DNA from: Swingsia samuiensis
GTDB taxonomy: Bacteria > Pseudomonadota > Alphaproteobacteria > Acetobacterales > Acetobacteraceae
Length of the DNA: 64,000 nucleotides
NCBI RefSeq assembly: GCF_006542355.1
Contig: NZ_CP038141.1
Span: 1,556,001-1,620,000 of the forward strand
Reading direction: 5' to 3'
The position numbers and the translations under genes are program-made. This document shows, piece by piece, positions 23,935 through 32,348 of this stretch. Under the pieces are notes generated by a model. That model was not told where the DNA came from. It did no database searches and was given only the letters and a program-made list of their open reading frames with translations. Position 1 is the first letter of the stretch. Every line of letters starts with the position of its first letter.

Positions 23935-24377
23935 TTCTTATTATCCAATGCGTTTGCAGGAAGTTGATCTTCCGTTTTTGGCTCGAAGCCTGTTGCTTCA
24001 TATTGAAGCTCGGTCATCCGCGCTGAGGCGCTGGCTTCTGTTGCTTCGGCAAAGATGAGGTTGTTCTTGACCAGATCACTTTCTTTGTTTTGCTCAAGCC
24101 ATGTGTCCCAGAAGTCTTTATCGACAAGAGTGCGGCCTGCGCGTCCGAGAAGAATATTCTCTTTCGGATGAAAGCGCGGGTCAGTATTCGCCCCATTTAA
24201 TTCGACCGTTCTATAGGGGATAAGAGGGGAGAAGTCGGGAGCCTTTGCCGCAGAGCGTTCGGCGCGTGCTTCGATGGCTTCTTTCTTGAAAATGCCGATG
24301 GATATGCCGTGGATGAGACGGCAATACACAACGACTGTGCTGTTGGTTGTATCGGTGCTTTTAGGTGCTGTAGCCAT
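23931..24377 (-). CDS. Hypothetical head-region protein
   Basis: 148 aa, soluble, starting with a Thr-rich segment and a short hydrophobic strand ([18 protein letters not shown]). The middle [20 protein letters not shown] contains a polar turn, then an acidic helix. The C-terminus includes [19 protein letters not shown]. It lies directly after the capsid gene, overlapping DUF4054 by 4 bp. It could be a head decoration or connector accessory. No family recognised. Confidence 0.5.
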   Translation of the reverse strand: MATAPKSTDTTNSTVVVYCRLIHGISIGIFKKEAIEARAERSAAKAPDFSPLIPYRTVELNGANTDPRFHPKENILLGRAGRTLVDKDFWDTWLEQNKESDLVKNNLIFAEATEASASARMTELQYEATGFEPKTEDQLPANALDNKK

Positions 24378-24380
24378 GTT

Positions 24381-25424
24381 TTATACTCCTACCATCTGTG
24401 CAACAGCGGTTGGGCGACGCCAGATAGTTCCCCAACTTCCGGCAGACATTTTCTGTCGTTCATAGGTCGAATATTGCTCAACCCGATGTGCGACGAGTTT
24501 ATCGACAAAGGCTGTTGTGACGGTATCCACGCCATCCAGTGTCGGGACAAACATTTGCACCAAGTTCGCGCTTTGCTGGCCGCCAGACATGGAGGTTCCC
24601 GCTTCGGGGAGGAACTCAATGGACATGGTTGGGAAGCCTTTTTTAAGCATATCTTCCAGCGTGATACCGAACTGGTTGGTGTAGCTTAAAACAGGGGAGA
24701 GTTCGCTCGGTAAAACCACCTTTACGGGTGTGCTTTGATCCATATTACCTTGGAGGCGCTTGTTAAGATCAAACCGCAGCGCAACAAAGTCATTATAGAT
24801 CAGGTTTGGATCACCCGTTTCCGTCCATTTCCCGCTGGCTGTTCCAGCTTTAGGCGTGGGCTGAATGGCTCGCGGTAGGGCAGGGTCATTCAACGCACCG
24901 TAAAGTTCGAGGCCTGATAATCCCCACAGGTTAATGCTGTTGGACGTTTTGTTCAGAACAGAGATGGCGGCCATGCGCTGTTCGTTTACCCATGAAAAGC
25001 CAGCAGCGCCCATCATCTCACTTTCGAGATTGCCGTACTGCGCCCATGTCTGGAACAGGTAGTTCTGGCGGTTCGTCCAGTTGGCGTTCGCGCTTGCTCG
25101 TCCTGCATCGGAATAATCGCCATAGGATGCCGTATAGCCAGAATATTCCGACAAGGGGAACATACGGTTACGCTGCGTTCGATCACCCGCCTTGGCAGAG
25201 CCATAGACTTGTTCCGAGCGCGTTGGCGTAATCAGCGCACGGATAACTTGCGGGTCAACAGCCGTTGTAAAGACGGAAGGAATACCGGAGTTAGGCGCGG
25301 TGACAGACGGGAAGGTCGGAGCGCTATCGAACGCGCCTTTTTCATGACCGTAGTGCGATACGCCGCCGAGATGAATACCATAATCCATCGCAAGGCGTGG
25401 TGCGTCTTTTCGAAATGTGCTCAT
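24381..25424 (-). CDS. Major capsid protein (DUF2184)
   Basis: 347 aa. Central blocks SEQVYGSAKAGDRTQRNRMFPL, YSGYTASYGDYSDAG, NANWTNRQNYLFQTWAQYG, EQRMAAISVLNKTSNSI and the end QKMSAGSWGTIWRRP are the conserved blocks of DUF2184 capsid proteins (HK97 fold). The length is typical. Preceded by the cement protein and the DUF2213 protease, the usual order for this head type. Confidence 0.87.
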   Translation of the reverse strand: MSTFRKDAPRLAMDYGIHLGGVSHYGHEKGAFDSAPTFPSVTAPNSGIPSVFTTAVDPQVIRALITPTRSEQVYGSAKAGDRTQRNRMFPLSEYSGYTASYGDYSDAGRASANANWTNRQNYLFQTWAQYGNLESEMMGAAGFSWVNEQRMAAISVLNKTSNSINLWGLSGLELYGALNDPALPRAIQPTPKAGTASGKWTETGDPNLIYNDFVALRFDLNKRLQGNMDQSTPVKVVLPSELSPVLSYTNQFGITLEDMLKKGFPTMSIEFLPEAGTSMSGGQQSANLVQMFVPTLDGVDTVTTAFVDKLVAHRVEQYSTYERQKMSAGSWGTIWRRPTAVAQMVGV

Positions 25425-25434
25425 GTTTTTACCG

Positions 25435-25971
25435 TTATTTGTTCAGTTGAGGAGTGGCAGCGAATGAGATTGGAGCCAGAGGACCGGAGATGATCGAAAC
25501 TTGTCCGGCTGGCGCACCTTTTGCGACAACCCATCCTGTGGCGACTGTTCCATCAGGGGGTGAACCCACGGGGGCTGTTTTAATGCTTCCATCCGTTGTT
25601 GAAGCGAAAACCCCTTGGCCTGTAATTGTGTCTGCACTTACGAGCGCGAAGAAGTCGCCGCCTGTTTTCAGCGTCACCATAAAACCGGGGTTCATGGTCA
25701 TGGTGCTGCCCTGATTAAACCCTGCGATGATCGCTGAATTGTCCCGGATGACAAAGCCTGTTGGGGAGGCTGATGCATTGCTGGGGTCGGGTTTGTTTAA
25801 AACCGTAACGCCGTCGCTCTGCGCCCATGCGAAATTGCCGATCGTGACACCGCCTGCGCCCGCTCTATGACCAAGTGCCCCTGCGATTGCTGTGCGTGTC
25901 GGATTGGCACTGGCGACATCACCAGGAAAGCCAACGGGCCAGTTGTAATTGATTTGGGATTGAAAGCTCAT
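25435..25971 (-). CDS. Structural cement (capsid decoration) protein, Gp24-like
   Basis: 178 aa. Opening MSFQSQINYNWPVGFPGDVA, then NPTRTAIAG, GNFAWAQSDG and the segment GFVIRDNSAIIAGFNQGSTM, MTMNPGFMVTLKTGGDF match the small beta-rich cement family located between protease and capsid genes. It stabilises the capsid lattice. Normal length and position. Confidence 0.75.
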   Translation of the reverse strand: MSFQSQINYNWPVGFPGDVASANPTRTAIAGALGHRAGAGGVTIGNFAWAQSDGVTVLNKPDPSNASASPTGFVIRDNSAIIAGFNQGSTMTMNPGFMVTLKTGGDFFALVSADTITGQGVFASTTDGSIKTAPVGSPPDGTVATGWVVAKGAPAGQVSIISGPLAPISFAATPQLNK

Positions 25972-25983
25972 CTGCTGGCCTCC

Positions 25984-27183
25984 TTATAGTTTTTTAGGGA
26001 GCATGGTGACGCCAAAGCGTGTGCTGAAGTCGTCTGCAGCATCCATCGCGTGGGTTGCAACGGGACGTTTGGGCATCCTTTGCTGCAAGACGAGATCGAG
26101 CATAACGGGCAGGGCGGAGGGGTGTGTATCTTGAGCCATGACACCCGCTTCTTTGAGCGCGTAACGGTAGATGTCCTCTGCGCTATCCATACCGATCACT
26201 TCACCAACGAGAGGGCGGACGGCGGTTCGGGCGACCATAGCCGCGCTATGACGTTGCCGCTCTGCTGTAATCGCAGCCTGAACGGCGCTATCGACGGCCA
26301 TTTTCACGTTGATAGCCCTGTCTTGTGCGCCTTTCTTTTTGTCATCTTCTTCCTCGTCCTCCGCGCCATCGTCATCATCTTCCGCCTTCTTGGTTGGCTC
26401 TTCATCCTCGGCTTTCTTGTCGTCCTCATCTTCGGACTTTTTGTCTTTGTCCTCTTCGTCTTCCGCTTTTTTCTTGTTGTCTGGGTCTTCATCCAGCCCC
26501 ATGACTTTCAGAATGTCGTCAGGGGTTGAGTCCATGCCGATCTTTCCGCTCTTGATGGCTTCTGCCAGAGCGGAGGCCGAGCGTGCGTTGTCGTTGCGGC
26601 TTTTTATTGCCATTTCAATTTCCTCATTATGTGGGAGTGTGAGTGCGCTATCGCCGATAATGGCCGTGGTGACGCGGGGTTTTTCAACGAGTGCGAGATG
26701 GTTGAACCGGATATCCACCATTTTCAGCGTGTAGGGCTGACCGTTGATCGACCCGCTTTCTGGCACGGCGCGGTAGGCATATCCGGCTGAAACAGATTTC
26801 TTCGTGCCGTCTTCGATGCGCTTGATGGCATCGCCATCCCACACCGAAAGCTGTCCAATCAGGTTTGGGGCTTCAAACGAGCAGTTATTAACGGAGCCAA
26901 CCGTGATTTCGCGCGGGTGATCATCAGCGCTAACGGGCTGGTGGATTTCAATGAGCGGTTTGCCATTCATGGAACTGGCCGCTTTGGCGAGTTCGTCTGC
27001 ATCCCGGTAGAGCCAGTAAAGCGTATTATCATCAAGTCCGAGCGCCTTACTGCCGGGTATTTCACGTCCGTAATAGGGCGAGACGACAGCGGCGCTTACG
27101 ATGCAGCGATCAACGAATAGATGGCCGTCATCGTCGATGCGTCTCACCGATCGGTCGAGCGCGATTGTGATATTGTCTTGCAT
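25984..27183 (-). CDS. DUF2213 head maturation protease/scaffold
   Basis: 399 aa. Residues 1-185 carry the DUF2213 protease-like region (SPYYGREIPG, MNGKPLIEIHQPVSADDH, KKSVSAGYAYRAV, FNHLALVEKPR). Residues ~225-290 are an extreme Glu/Asp/Lys low-complexity linker (about 65 residues of EDEED/KKAEDDDD type). The C-terminus is a helical scaffold-like part. The architecture suggests a protease fused to a scaffolding segment that is removed on maturation. Located between the minor head and cement genes, as usual. Confidence 0.78.
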   Translation of the reverse strand: MQDNITIALDRSVRRIDDDGHLFVDRCIVSAAVVSPYYGREIPGSKALGLDDNTLYWLYRDADELAKAASSMNGKPLIEIHQPVSADDHPREITVGSVNNCSFEAPNLIGQLSVWDGDAIKRIEDGTKKSVSAGYAYRAVPESGSINGQPYTLKMVDIRFNHLALVEKPRVTTAIIGDSALTLPHNEEIEMAIKSRNDNARSASALAEAIKSGKIGMDSTPDDILKVMGLDEDPDNKKKAEDEEDKDKKSEDEDDKKAEDEEPTKKAEDDDDGAEDEEEDDKKKGAQDRAINVKMAVDSAVQAAITAERQRHSAAMVARTAVRPLVGEVIGMDSAEDIYRYALKEAGVMAQDTHPSALPVMLDLVLQQRMPKRPVATHAMDAADDFSTRFGVTMLPKKL

Positions 27184-27185
27184 GG

Positions 27186-28010
27186 TTATTCATCAAATCC
27201 CGGTATGATCGTGCGCCAGTAACAGCGGCAGTTGATGGCCTCGCCGGGAAAGATGCGCTCGCCATCGATTAGTGCGCCCTCATCAAGTCGAAAGCGCAAC
27301 TTGTCGTTTCCCGCTTTGACGTGAGAGGGGCGAGGGTATTTGCCAGCCGTTGAGTGGATCCAGATCGCTTCTTTCAATCCGAGATCCATCTGACGCTTGC
27401 GGTTTATGGTGGCCGTTGCCTTGTTGTTCTGATCACGCGCAATAAGAGCGGCGCGGCGGCGTGAAATGCCGTATCGTTTTTGCAACTCACTCGATAGCGT
27501 CCCTAAATCACGACCCGCCATTGCCGATTGCATGACAAGCGTGTTGACCTCAGCCATATATTGTTGGGGGATGGATTTAATAAGCTGCACGTTCTCATTG
27601 ATGGAGAGTTGCGCGGCTTCACGCACGGATTGGGACGGGTTGAACTTCACGGTGAAGCCGGACTTTTTCAGCGCGTCTTTGAGGTTTGCTTGTGTGTGAT
27701 GATCAGCACGTCTGACAAAGTCTTCGGCGATATCCTCAGCTCGTTTGTCGAACCGTTTGACCCATTGGCTGGTCAGGTGCTCCATGATCTTGCGGAGGAT
27801 TTTACTGACGCTGATATCAAAAGCCATGTCCTGCGCTGGCACAACCTGGCTTTCAATCTTCCGATAGTTTGCCCGCAGCCAGTAAAGCGTGCTGTCGTGC
27901 ATATCATCGATAAGACGCATCAGATCACGGTAGTAAGCCGCTTGAATGGCAGCACTTGGACGCACGGGTCTAAGTAATAACCCGCGCTTTTTGTTCTGCC
28001 GTATCTTCAT
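27186..28010 (-). CDS. Minor head protein (Mu gpF / SPP1 gp7-like)
   Basis: 274 aa. The C-terminal third holds the family core: RYGISRRRAALIARDQNNKATATINRKR, LKEAIWIHS, PRPSHVKAGNDKLRF and a final INCRCYWR, the standard C-x-C-Y end of phage minor head proteins. The N-terminal helices (RDLMRLIDDMHDSTLYWLRA) contact the portal. It lies between portal and protease. Strong match. Confidence 0.85.
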   Translation of the reverse strand: MKIRQNKKRGLLLRPVRPSAAIQAAYYRDLMRLIDDMHDSTLYWLRANYRKIESQVVPAQDMAFDISVSKILRKIMEHLTSQWVKRFDKRAEDIAEDFVRRADHHTQANLKDALKKSGFTVKFNPSQSVREAAQLSINENVQLIKSIPQQYMAEVNTLVMQSAMAGRDLGTLSSELQKRYGISRRRAALIARDQNNKATATINRKRQMDLGLKEAIWIHSTAGKYPRPSHVKAGNDKLRFRLDEGALIDGERIFPGEAINCRCYWRTIIPGFDE

Positions 28011-28015
28011 GAGGC

Positions 28016-29662
28016 TTACTCTTGTTCTTCACCTCGACTGATGAGGCTGTCCAGTTGGCCGTCCTCTGGCCCTTCTGGGGGTTCAGGCGGTGGCCCGGTA
28101 AGATCAATGTTTCGGTAAATACTGTGCGCGTCTGTTGCTTGACGTTCACGGGCTTCTTCGGGTGAGGTAATGCCCGCCGCTACGAGGACAGCATCTTCAT
28201 CCGCTTTGATTTTCTCAATATCGGCAGCCTGTTTTTCGTCCATCTGCCACAGATGAATGAACTCAAACTCGATATCGGGGTCAATCTCGCCCCAGAGGTT
28301 GAGTTGAGCCAGTTGAATGATCTTCTCAAGGTTGGGGCGGATATGCGCTTCTTGGAAGGCGGCAATCTCGTCGTAGAACACCCGTATTTCGCCGTCTGAT
28401 GAGGCGTTTAGTCCTGTCGGCTGTATCCCGAACATTTTCACGAGAGGGATACCTGAGACAGACGCCATCGCTTCCTGCGCTTGAGCAAGGAGTTTATCGA
28501 GGTCAGTCAGCGGTGTAGCGACAACCTTCACATCCTCAACGTTTTTATCGGCAACGATGGTTCTTTGACCTTGTGAGAGGTCATTCATCATCGTAGCGCG
28601 ACCGGCAAGGCTCCCAACGTTGATATCGTTGTAATCCCCTCTAGAATATTGCTCTGTCGTGATCTCAGTTTGCATGTTCCCGTACATATCGGTCAGCAAC
28701 ACAAGGTTCGACGAATTGCGAACAATAGAGGAGACGCTGTTTCTTATTCCTAGAAAGTTATGCACATACGGACGCAAAAGCTGCGTCAGCGACTGGCCTC
28801 CAAAGTTAAAGGACGGCATGAGGATTTGCGAAACAGGGAAGGGCACCATCTGCAACAGGCGAGATTGGTCAATCAAAACGCCTTGCAGCCACCAGTTCCG
28901 GGGTTTGTAATAGTCTGGGTGCAGGTTGTTGTCGGAGTTGTATTGGTTGGGAGCCATCCACACAGGCTCGAGGTTTTCCAGCCGTTCGACAGAGCCAGTT
29001 TTGACGCCGTACTGATTGATCTTAAGCGGCTCTGATTGTCCCTCTGTCGTGAGAGGGCGGCCTTTCATGCCAATCCAGATGTGACCAATGCCGAACTTGA
29101 GAGCGTGCTCGACTTGTGTGTGAAAGACCTGACGCACCCGCAGGCGCTTTAATTCTTCTTCCAGTTCTTTAATCCGCTGAGCGCCTCTTTTATTCTGCGC
29201 TGCGTCTTTTCCGCTTTTAACGGAATTAAAGCGTATCCATTCGCGGGTGGCTTCTTTGGCAATGACCTCACAGGGTTTGCGGTATTCGAAGCGTTGCGCC
29301 ATTTCAGCGAGTTGCTGATAGCCTGCAAAGGTCAGACCGTCCTCGTAAAGGCTTTTGGCAATCTGGAAGTTATTGGCTCCCCAACCGCCTGTAAAGTCAG
29401 GTGAGGGGCCATATTCGGCGCTATCCATGGCAAGGTGAGGAGGAGCCTCGCCAATCACACCTTGGGGTGGTTCATACGGCTTGATGCTGTTCATCACCGT
29501 GACGTAATCAGAGCGCAGTTGATCGGCCGCCCCATACTGGAAAGGCCGCGGCTTCTCTTTGGCAGGAGATCGCACGTTATGCGCCCGAGGCAGGTTCACT
29601 CGTGGCTCGATACGTCCGCGTTGTGGGCGCGTCTGAGCGGTGCGGGTGAACCAGTTTTTCAT
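28016..29662 (-). CDS. Portal protein (DUF1073 family)
   Basis: 548 aa. Segments DGLTFAGYQQLAEMAQRFEYRKP, CEVIAKEATREWIRF, a coiled coil (RIKELEEELKRLR), KFGIGHIWIGMKGR, and SGIPLVKMFGIQPTGLNASSDG followed by a clip-like helix fit DUF1073 portals. Database names for this family sometimes say anti-CBASS Acb1-like. The position between large terminase and minor head protein and the full length support a portal. It overlaps the terminase gene by 4 bp. Confidence 0.83.
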   Translation of the reverse strand: MKNWFTRTAQTRPQRGRIEPRVNLPRAHNVRSPAKEKPRPFQYGAADQLRSDYVTVMNSIKPYEPPQGVIGEAPPHLAMDSAEYGPSPDFTGGWGANNFQIAKSLYEDGLTFAGYQQLAEMAQRFEYRKPCEVIAKEATREWIRFNSVKSGKDAAQNKRGAQRIKELEEELKRLRVRQVFHTQVEHALKFGIGHIWIGMKGRPLTTEGQSEPLKINQYGVKTGSVERLENLEPVWMAPNQYNSDNNLHPDYYKPRNWWLQGVLIDQSRLLQMVPFPVSQILMPSFNFGGQSLTQLLRPYVHNFLGIRNSVSSIVRNSSNLVLLTDMYGNMQTEITTEQYSRGDYNDINVGSLAGRATMMNDLSQGQRTIVADKNVEDVKVVATPLTDLDKLLAQAQEAMASVSGIPLVKMFGIQPTGLNASSDGEIRVFYDEIAAFQEAHIRPNLEKIIQLAQLNLWGEIDPDIEFEFIHLWQMDEKQAADIEKIKADEDAVLVAAGITSPEEARERQATDAHSIYRNIDLTGPPPEPPEGPEDGQLDSLISRGEEQE

Positions 29663-30882
29663 CGTAGGACTCTGTTTGGACTATAACGGCTGAAATCAGG
29701 GCGGCGGCGTTTATTGCGGATAATCGGGTTGAGGGCATAGCGAAGCGCATCAATCCCGTGGTTCCACTTATCCTCGATCTTGGGCAGAATATCGCCAGAT
29801 CGCTTATCCACGACATAGGAGTACATGCGGAACTCTTTGGCGAGGTTTACGCAGCGTGGATGAACGACAATCTTGGTAAAGGCTTTGAGACGCTCCACGC
29901 CGTCTTCAACACTTCCCGGCCATTTATCAACGGCAGAGATGCGAAAACGAAAACGGTTTGCCATATAGCTGATCGTTTCAGGTCGGGAGCTATCGGCAAG
30001 GATGGGCCAGTCTCTTGAACCTTGGATCCGGTCAAACAATTCTGGCAGTTCATCCATTTCCACGCCATGGCCGAACGCTTCATAGTCGATGTAGAGAATA
30101 TCATCGCTGATGAAGCATCGAACCAGCGCTGTAGGGTCTTGTGAGAAGCCCCAGTCAGCCCCGAAATAGAACCGTGCATCGTAAGGCGTTTCAAACTCTT
30201 CCACCACCACACGGTTCTTGAAGATTACCGCCTCACTGATCGTGCGACATTCACCTTCCCAGATGTGGTCGTATTTCTCCGGGTCGGATTTAAGAAGGCG
30301 GAGGCGTTCATCATTTAGTTCTGCGGGGAACCACGGATTATCCTGCCAGTTGACCTTACGAACGAGCGCTTTTGCGTCGTCTTGCAAGGACAGCATCAGC
30401 TTGTGAACAGGATCGTCGTCATTCTCTGGGTTGTACGTAAACCATATTTCAGATCCCGCTTTACGAATGGTCGGGACAAGCAATTCCAGCGAGTGAGCGC
30501 TGGTCGTTTGCGCTTCCTCAACCCAGCAAATATCGATACCTTCGGTTGATTTAATCCCCTGGGCATTGCGGGCTAGCCCTTTGAAGAGAAACTCGGAGCC
30601 TACGCTGGAGCGAATAGACGTGTCTGTAATATCAAACCAACGCGAAAGGCCGAGTTCGTCGATCTGGTCAGCCAGTAGCTTTTTAGAACTGTCTGCAATG
30701 CTGTTTTGAAACTCACGGCAGCACAGAACGCGAATGGGCTTGGACACAGCGAGTGCCACTAAAACACGCGCCACCGTCCATGATTTACTCGACCCGCGCC
30801 CGCCGTACCAAATGCGGTATCGGTAGTATTGTTCAAAATCACCAAAGACGGGGGGGATATCAATCAGTATTTGATTGGTCAT
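29659..30882 (-). CDS. Terminase large subunit (PBSX type)
   Basis: 407 aa. ATPase domain with a Walker A-like YGGRGSSKSWT (about residue 26), Walker B IDICWVEEAQ (about 115) and the coupling motif ITYNPEN-like FTYNPEND. The nuclease domain has FGADWGFSQDPTA, DSSRPETI and ...ILPKIEDKWNHGIDALRYAL, with the acidic residues of the RNase H-like fold. It cuts and packages DNA. Overlaps the small subunit gene by 23 bp. Confidence 0.92.
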   Translation of the reverse strand: MTNQILIDIPPVFGDFEQYYRYRIWYGGRGSSKSWTVARVLVALAVSKPIRVLCCREFQNSIADSSKKLLADQIDELGLSRWFDITDTSIRSSVGSEFLFKGLARNAQGIKSTEGIDICWVEEAQTTSAHSLELLVPTIRKAGSEIWFTYNPENDDDPVHKLMLSLQDDAKALVRKVNWQDNPWFPAELNDERLRLLKSDPEKYDHIWEGECRTISEAVIFKNRVVVEEFETPYDARFYFGADWGFSQDPTALVRCFISDDILYIDYEAFGHGVEMDELPELFDRIQGSRDWPILADSSRPETISYMANRFRFRISAVDKWPGSVEDGVERLKAFTKIVVHPRCVNLAKEFRMYSYVVDKRSGDILPKIEDKWNHGIDALRYALNPIIRNKRRRPDFSRYSPNRVLR

Positions 30883-31288
30883 TCGGTTGACTCATTCTCA
30901 AAATCAAGGTTGGCGAGGCGAGGGCGGCACCATTCGCTCCCGTGTGTTCGGTCGTGATTTTGTCGCCGTATTGTTTGGGAGCGCGTCGCGCCATAATCCA
31001 TTTGAGCGTGTCGCACCGAACACGGGCAATGGCTGGATCAGGGTTGTTCATTTCCTGCAAGAGCCTGTCCTCAAACGCGTCAGCCGCACATGCGCGTGCG
31101 TGCGCGTACTGCGCTATCGTGTAACTGTCTTTTTGGGAATAACGTCGTATCGTTTCCCATACTGGCATTCCGTCGCGCTCCGAGATTGACCGAAGCGTCT
31201 CGCCTTCTGAGATCAATTTTAGAATTTCTACCCAAAGACTTTCCGTTATTGTAACGGGGGATGCCCGTTTTTTAACTGCTTTAGCCAT
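30860..31288 (-). CDS. Terminase small subunit
   Basis: 142 aa. N-terminal helix-turn-helix region (LISEGETLRSISERDGMPVWETIRRYS), a RACAADAFEDRLLQEM helix, and ARVRCDTLKWIMARRAPKQYGDK, the oligomerisation part typical of terminase small subunits of the terS/terminase_5 type. It binds the packaging site. First clear gene of the packaging module. Confidence 0.82.
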   Translation of the reverse strand: MAKAVKKRASPVTITESLWVEILKLISEGETLRSISERDGMPVWETIRRYSQKDSYTIAQYAHARACAADAFEDRLLQEMNNPDPAIARVRCDTLKWIMARRAPKQYGDKITTEHTGANGAALASPTLILRMSQPNDQSNTD

Positions 31289-31578
31289 TAGAACACCTGA
31301 CTGCGAATTTTCGTAAGTTTTTTGCCGGGATACTGCGATTTGAGGAGATTAATCGCGGCTCGGCGTGTCTTGTTGGGACAAAAGCCAGCCGTGTCACACC
31401 ATGAGACGCGCGAGTGAAACCAAGCGCCGTTTTCTGCGGTAAGGAACTGAATGGCTTGGTCACGTTCTGTTCGTGTGAGCTTAGAGGAGTCACATGCGCC
31501 ATCTGGCCGCACACAATCCTCAAACGCACGCAGAATAACCGCGCGTGCGAGATCACGTTCGGGGAAAAAGAGGTTCAT
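31288..31578 (-). CDS. Hypothetical phage protein upstream of terminase
   Basis: 96 aa from the ATG at 31578 (MNLFFPERDLARAVILRAFE). An in-frame start at 31620 exists, but neither has a convincing ribosome-binding site. Contains RTERDQAIQFLTAENGAWFHSR and three Cys (CVRPDG, CDSS, FCPNK). It shares a boundary base with the small terminase gene, so it belongs to the packaging operon. The composition suggests a small DNA-binding or regulatory protein, but I recognise no family. Confidence 0.55.
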   Translation of the reverse strand: MNLFFPERDLARAVILRAFEDCVRPDGACDSSKLTRTERDQAIQFLTAENGAWFHSRVSWCDTAGFCPNKTRRAAINLLKSQYPGKKLTKIRSQVF

Positions 31579-31636
31579 ATTGTGGGGAGTTCTTGACGTG
31601 CGCGAGGCGCAGTAATCCAAATTTAAGAATTACATA

Positions 31637-32248
31637 TCAAGAATTGCCGACAGGTACAAGCTTTTTTTGTTTTACCCGTTCTTGGGCTTGCTCACGATAA
31701 AAGGCGGTCAGCATTTGGAGCGCCATTGCACATTGAGCGGAGGTCTTTGCGCGGGCTTGAGTGGACGCAACATCTGGGAAAAGCTTCTCTCCCATTGCGG
31801 AGAAGGAGAGGCCATTTACGAGCATCATCTCTAATCGGAGATGCACGCATAAACCAAAGCGCTCACGGCATAGAGAAATCCGTTCCGCCGCTTTGCCGCG
31901 ACTGATCGCAAACGTATGCACATCGCCACGAATATAGTCGCTGTCCTTGCTCTCATGAAGCGCGTCTGCATAGCCACTGGTGAAAAGGATATAGTCACTA
32001 TACCAACGCTCAGCAGATGTGACGTCCTCGCTTGTAATATCGCCTGATTGTTCGAGTGCTTTAAGCGTATTGACCTTTACGCGCTTTTTGCCGCAAGTTT
32101 CGTAGTCCGGCTTAGCTGTGCGTTCAGGGGTAGGGGAAACATCCTCGGCAAAAGCAGGGATGAAGCGCCGTTTTTTTGTCTCCATCGGCGTAGACATTTT
32201 ACGGAGTGTGGCGCCGTCAACAGGGCGGTATTTCTTGGCTTTTGGCAT
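31637..32248 (-). CDS. Putative late-gene regulator, DUF6456-like
   Basis: 203 aa. Very basic N-terminus (MPKAKKYRPVDGATLRKM), a Cys near residue 52, then a helical C-terminal part. That part has spaced blocks RWYSDYILFTSGYADAL, AAERISLCRERFGLCVHL, LEMMLVNGLSFSAMGEKLFP and QCAMALQMLTAFYRE. They resemble the conserved layout of DUF6456/helix-turn-helix proteins that precede terminases in alphaproteobacterial phages. First gene of the leftward late cluster, with a palindrome immediately before ATG. An activator or antiterminator role would fit the internal terminators of the late operon. This is inference. Confidence 0.5.
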   Translation of the reverse strand: MPKAKKYRPVDGATLRKMSTPMETKKRRFIPAFAEDVSPTPERTAKPDYETCGKKRVKVNTLKALEQSGDITSEDVTSAERWYSDYILFTSGYADALHESKDSDYIRGDVHTFAISRGKAAERISLCRERFGLCVHLRLEMMLVNGLSFSAMGEKLFPDVASTQARAKTSAQCAMALQMLTAFYREQAQERVKQKKLVPVGNS

Positions 32249-32268
32249 AGTTCGAGTTTAGACGAACT
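32249..32268. promoter_or_regulatory. Inverted repeat touching the start of the late regulator
   Basis: AGTTCGAGTTTAGACGAACT: 6-bp arms AGTTCG/CGAACT directly upstream of ATG 32248 and 80 bp from the divergent effector gene. It could be an operator or a leader hairpin. Spacing to a promoter is not resolvable by eye. Confidence 0.4.
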
Positions 32269-32348
32269 TTTTGGAGGGTACAAGGGGATGGATTTGTATA
32301 TTGGAGTATGAATATAATAAATAAGTTTTTTTAATTGAGGCGTATTTT

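Noticed and set aside
28016-29662. Anti-CBASS Acb1 enzyme
   Set aside because: The family name overlaps in databases, but length, coiled coil and position between large terminase and minor head protein indicate a portal.
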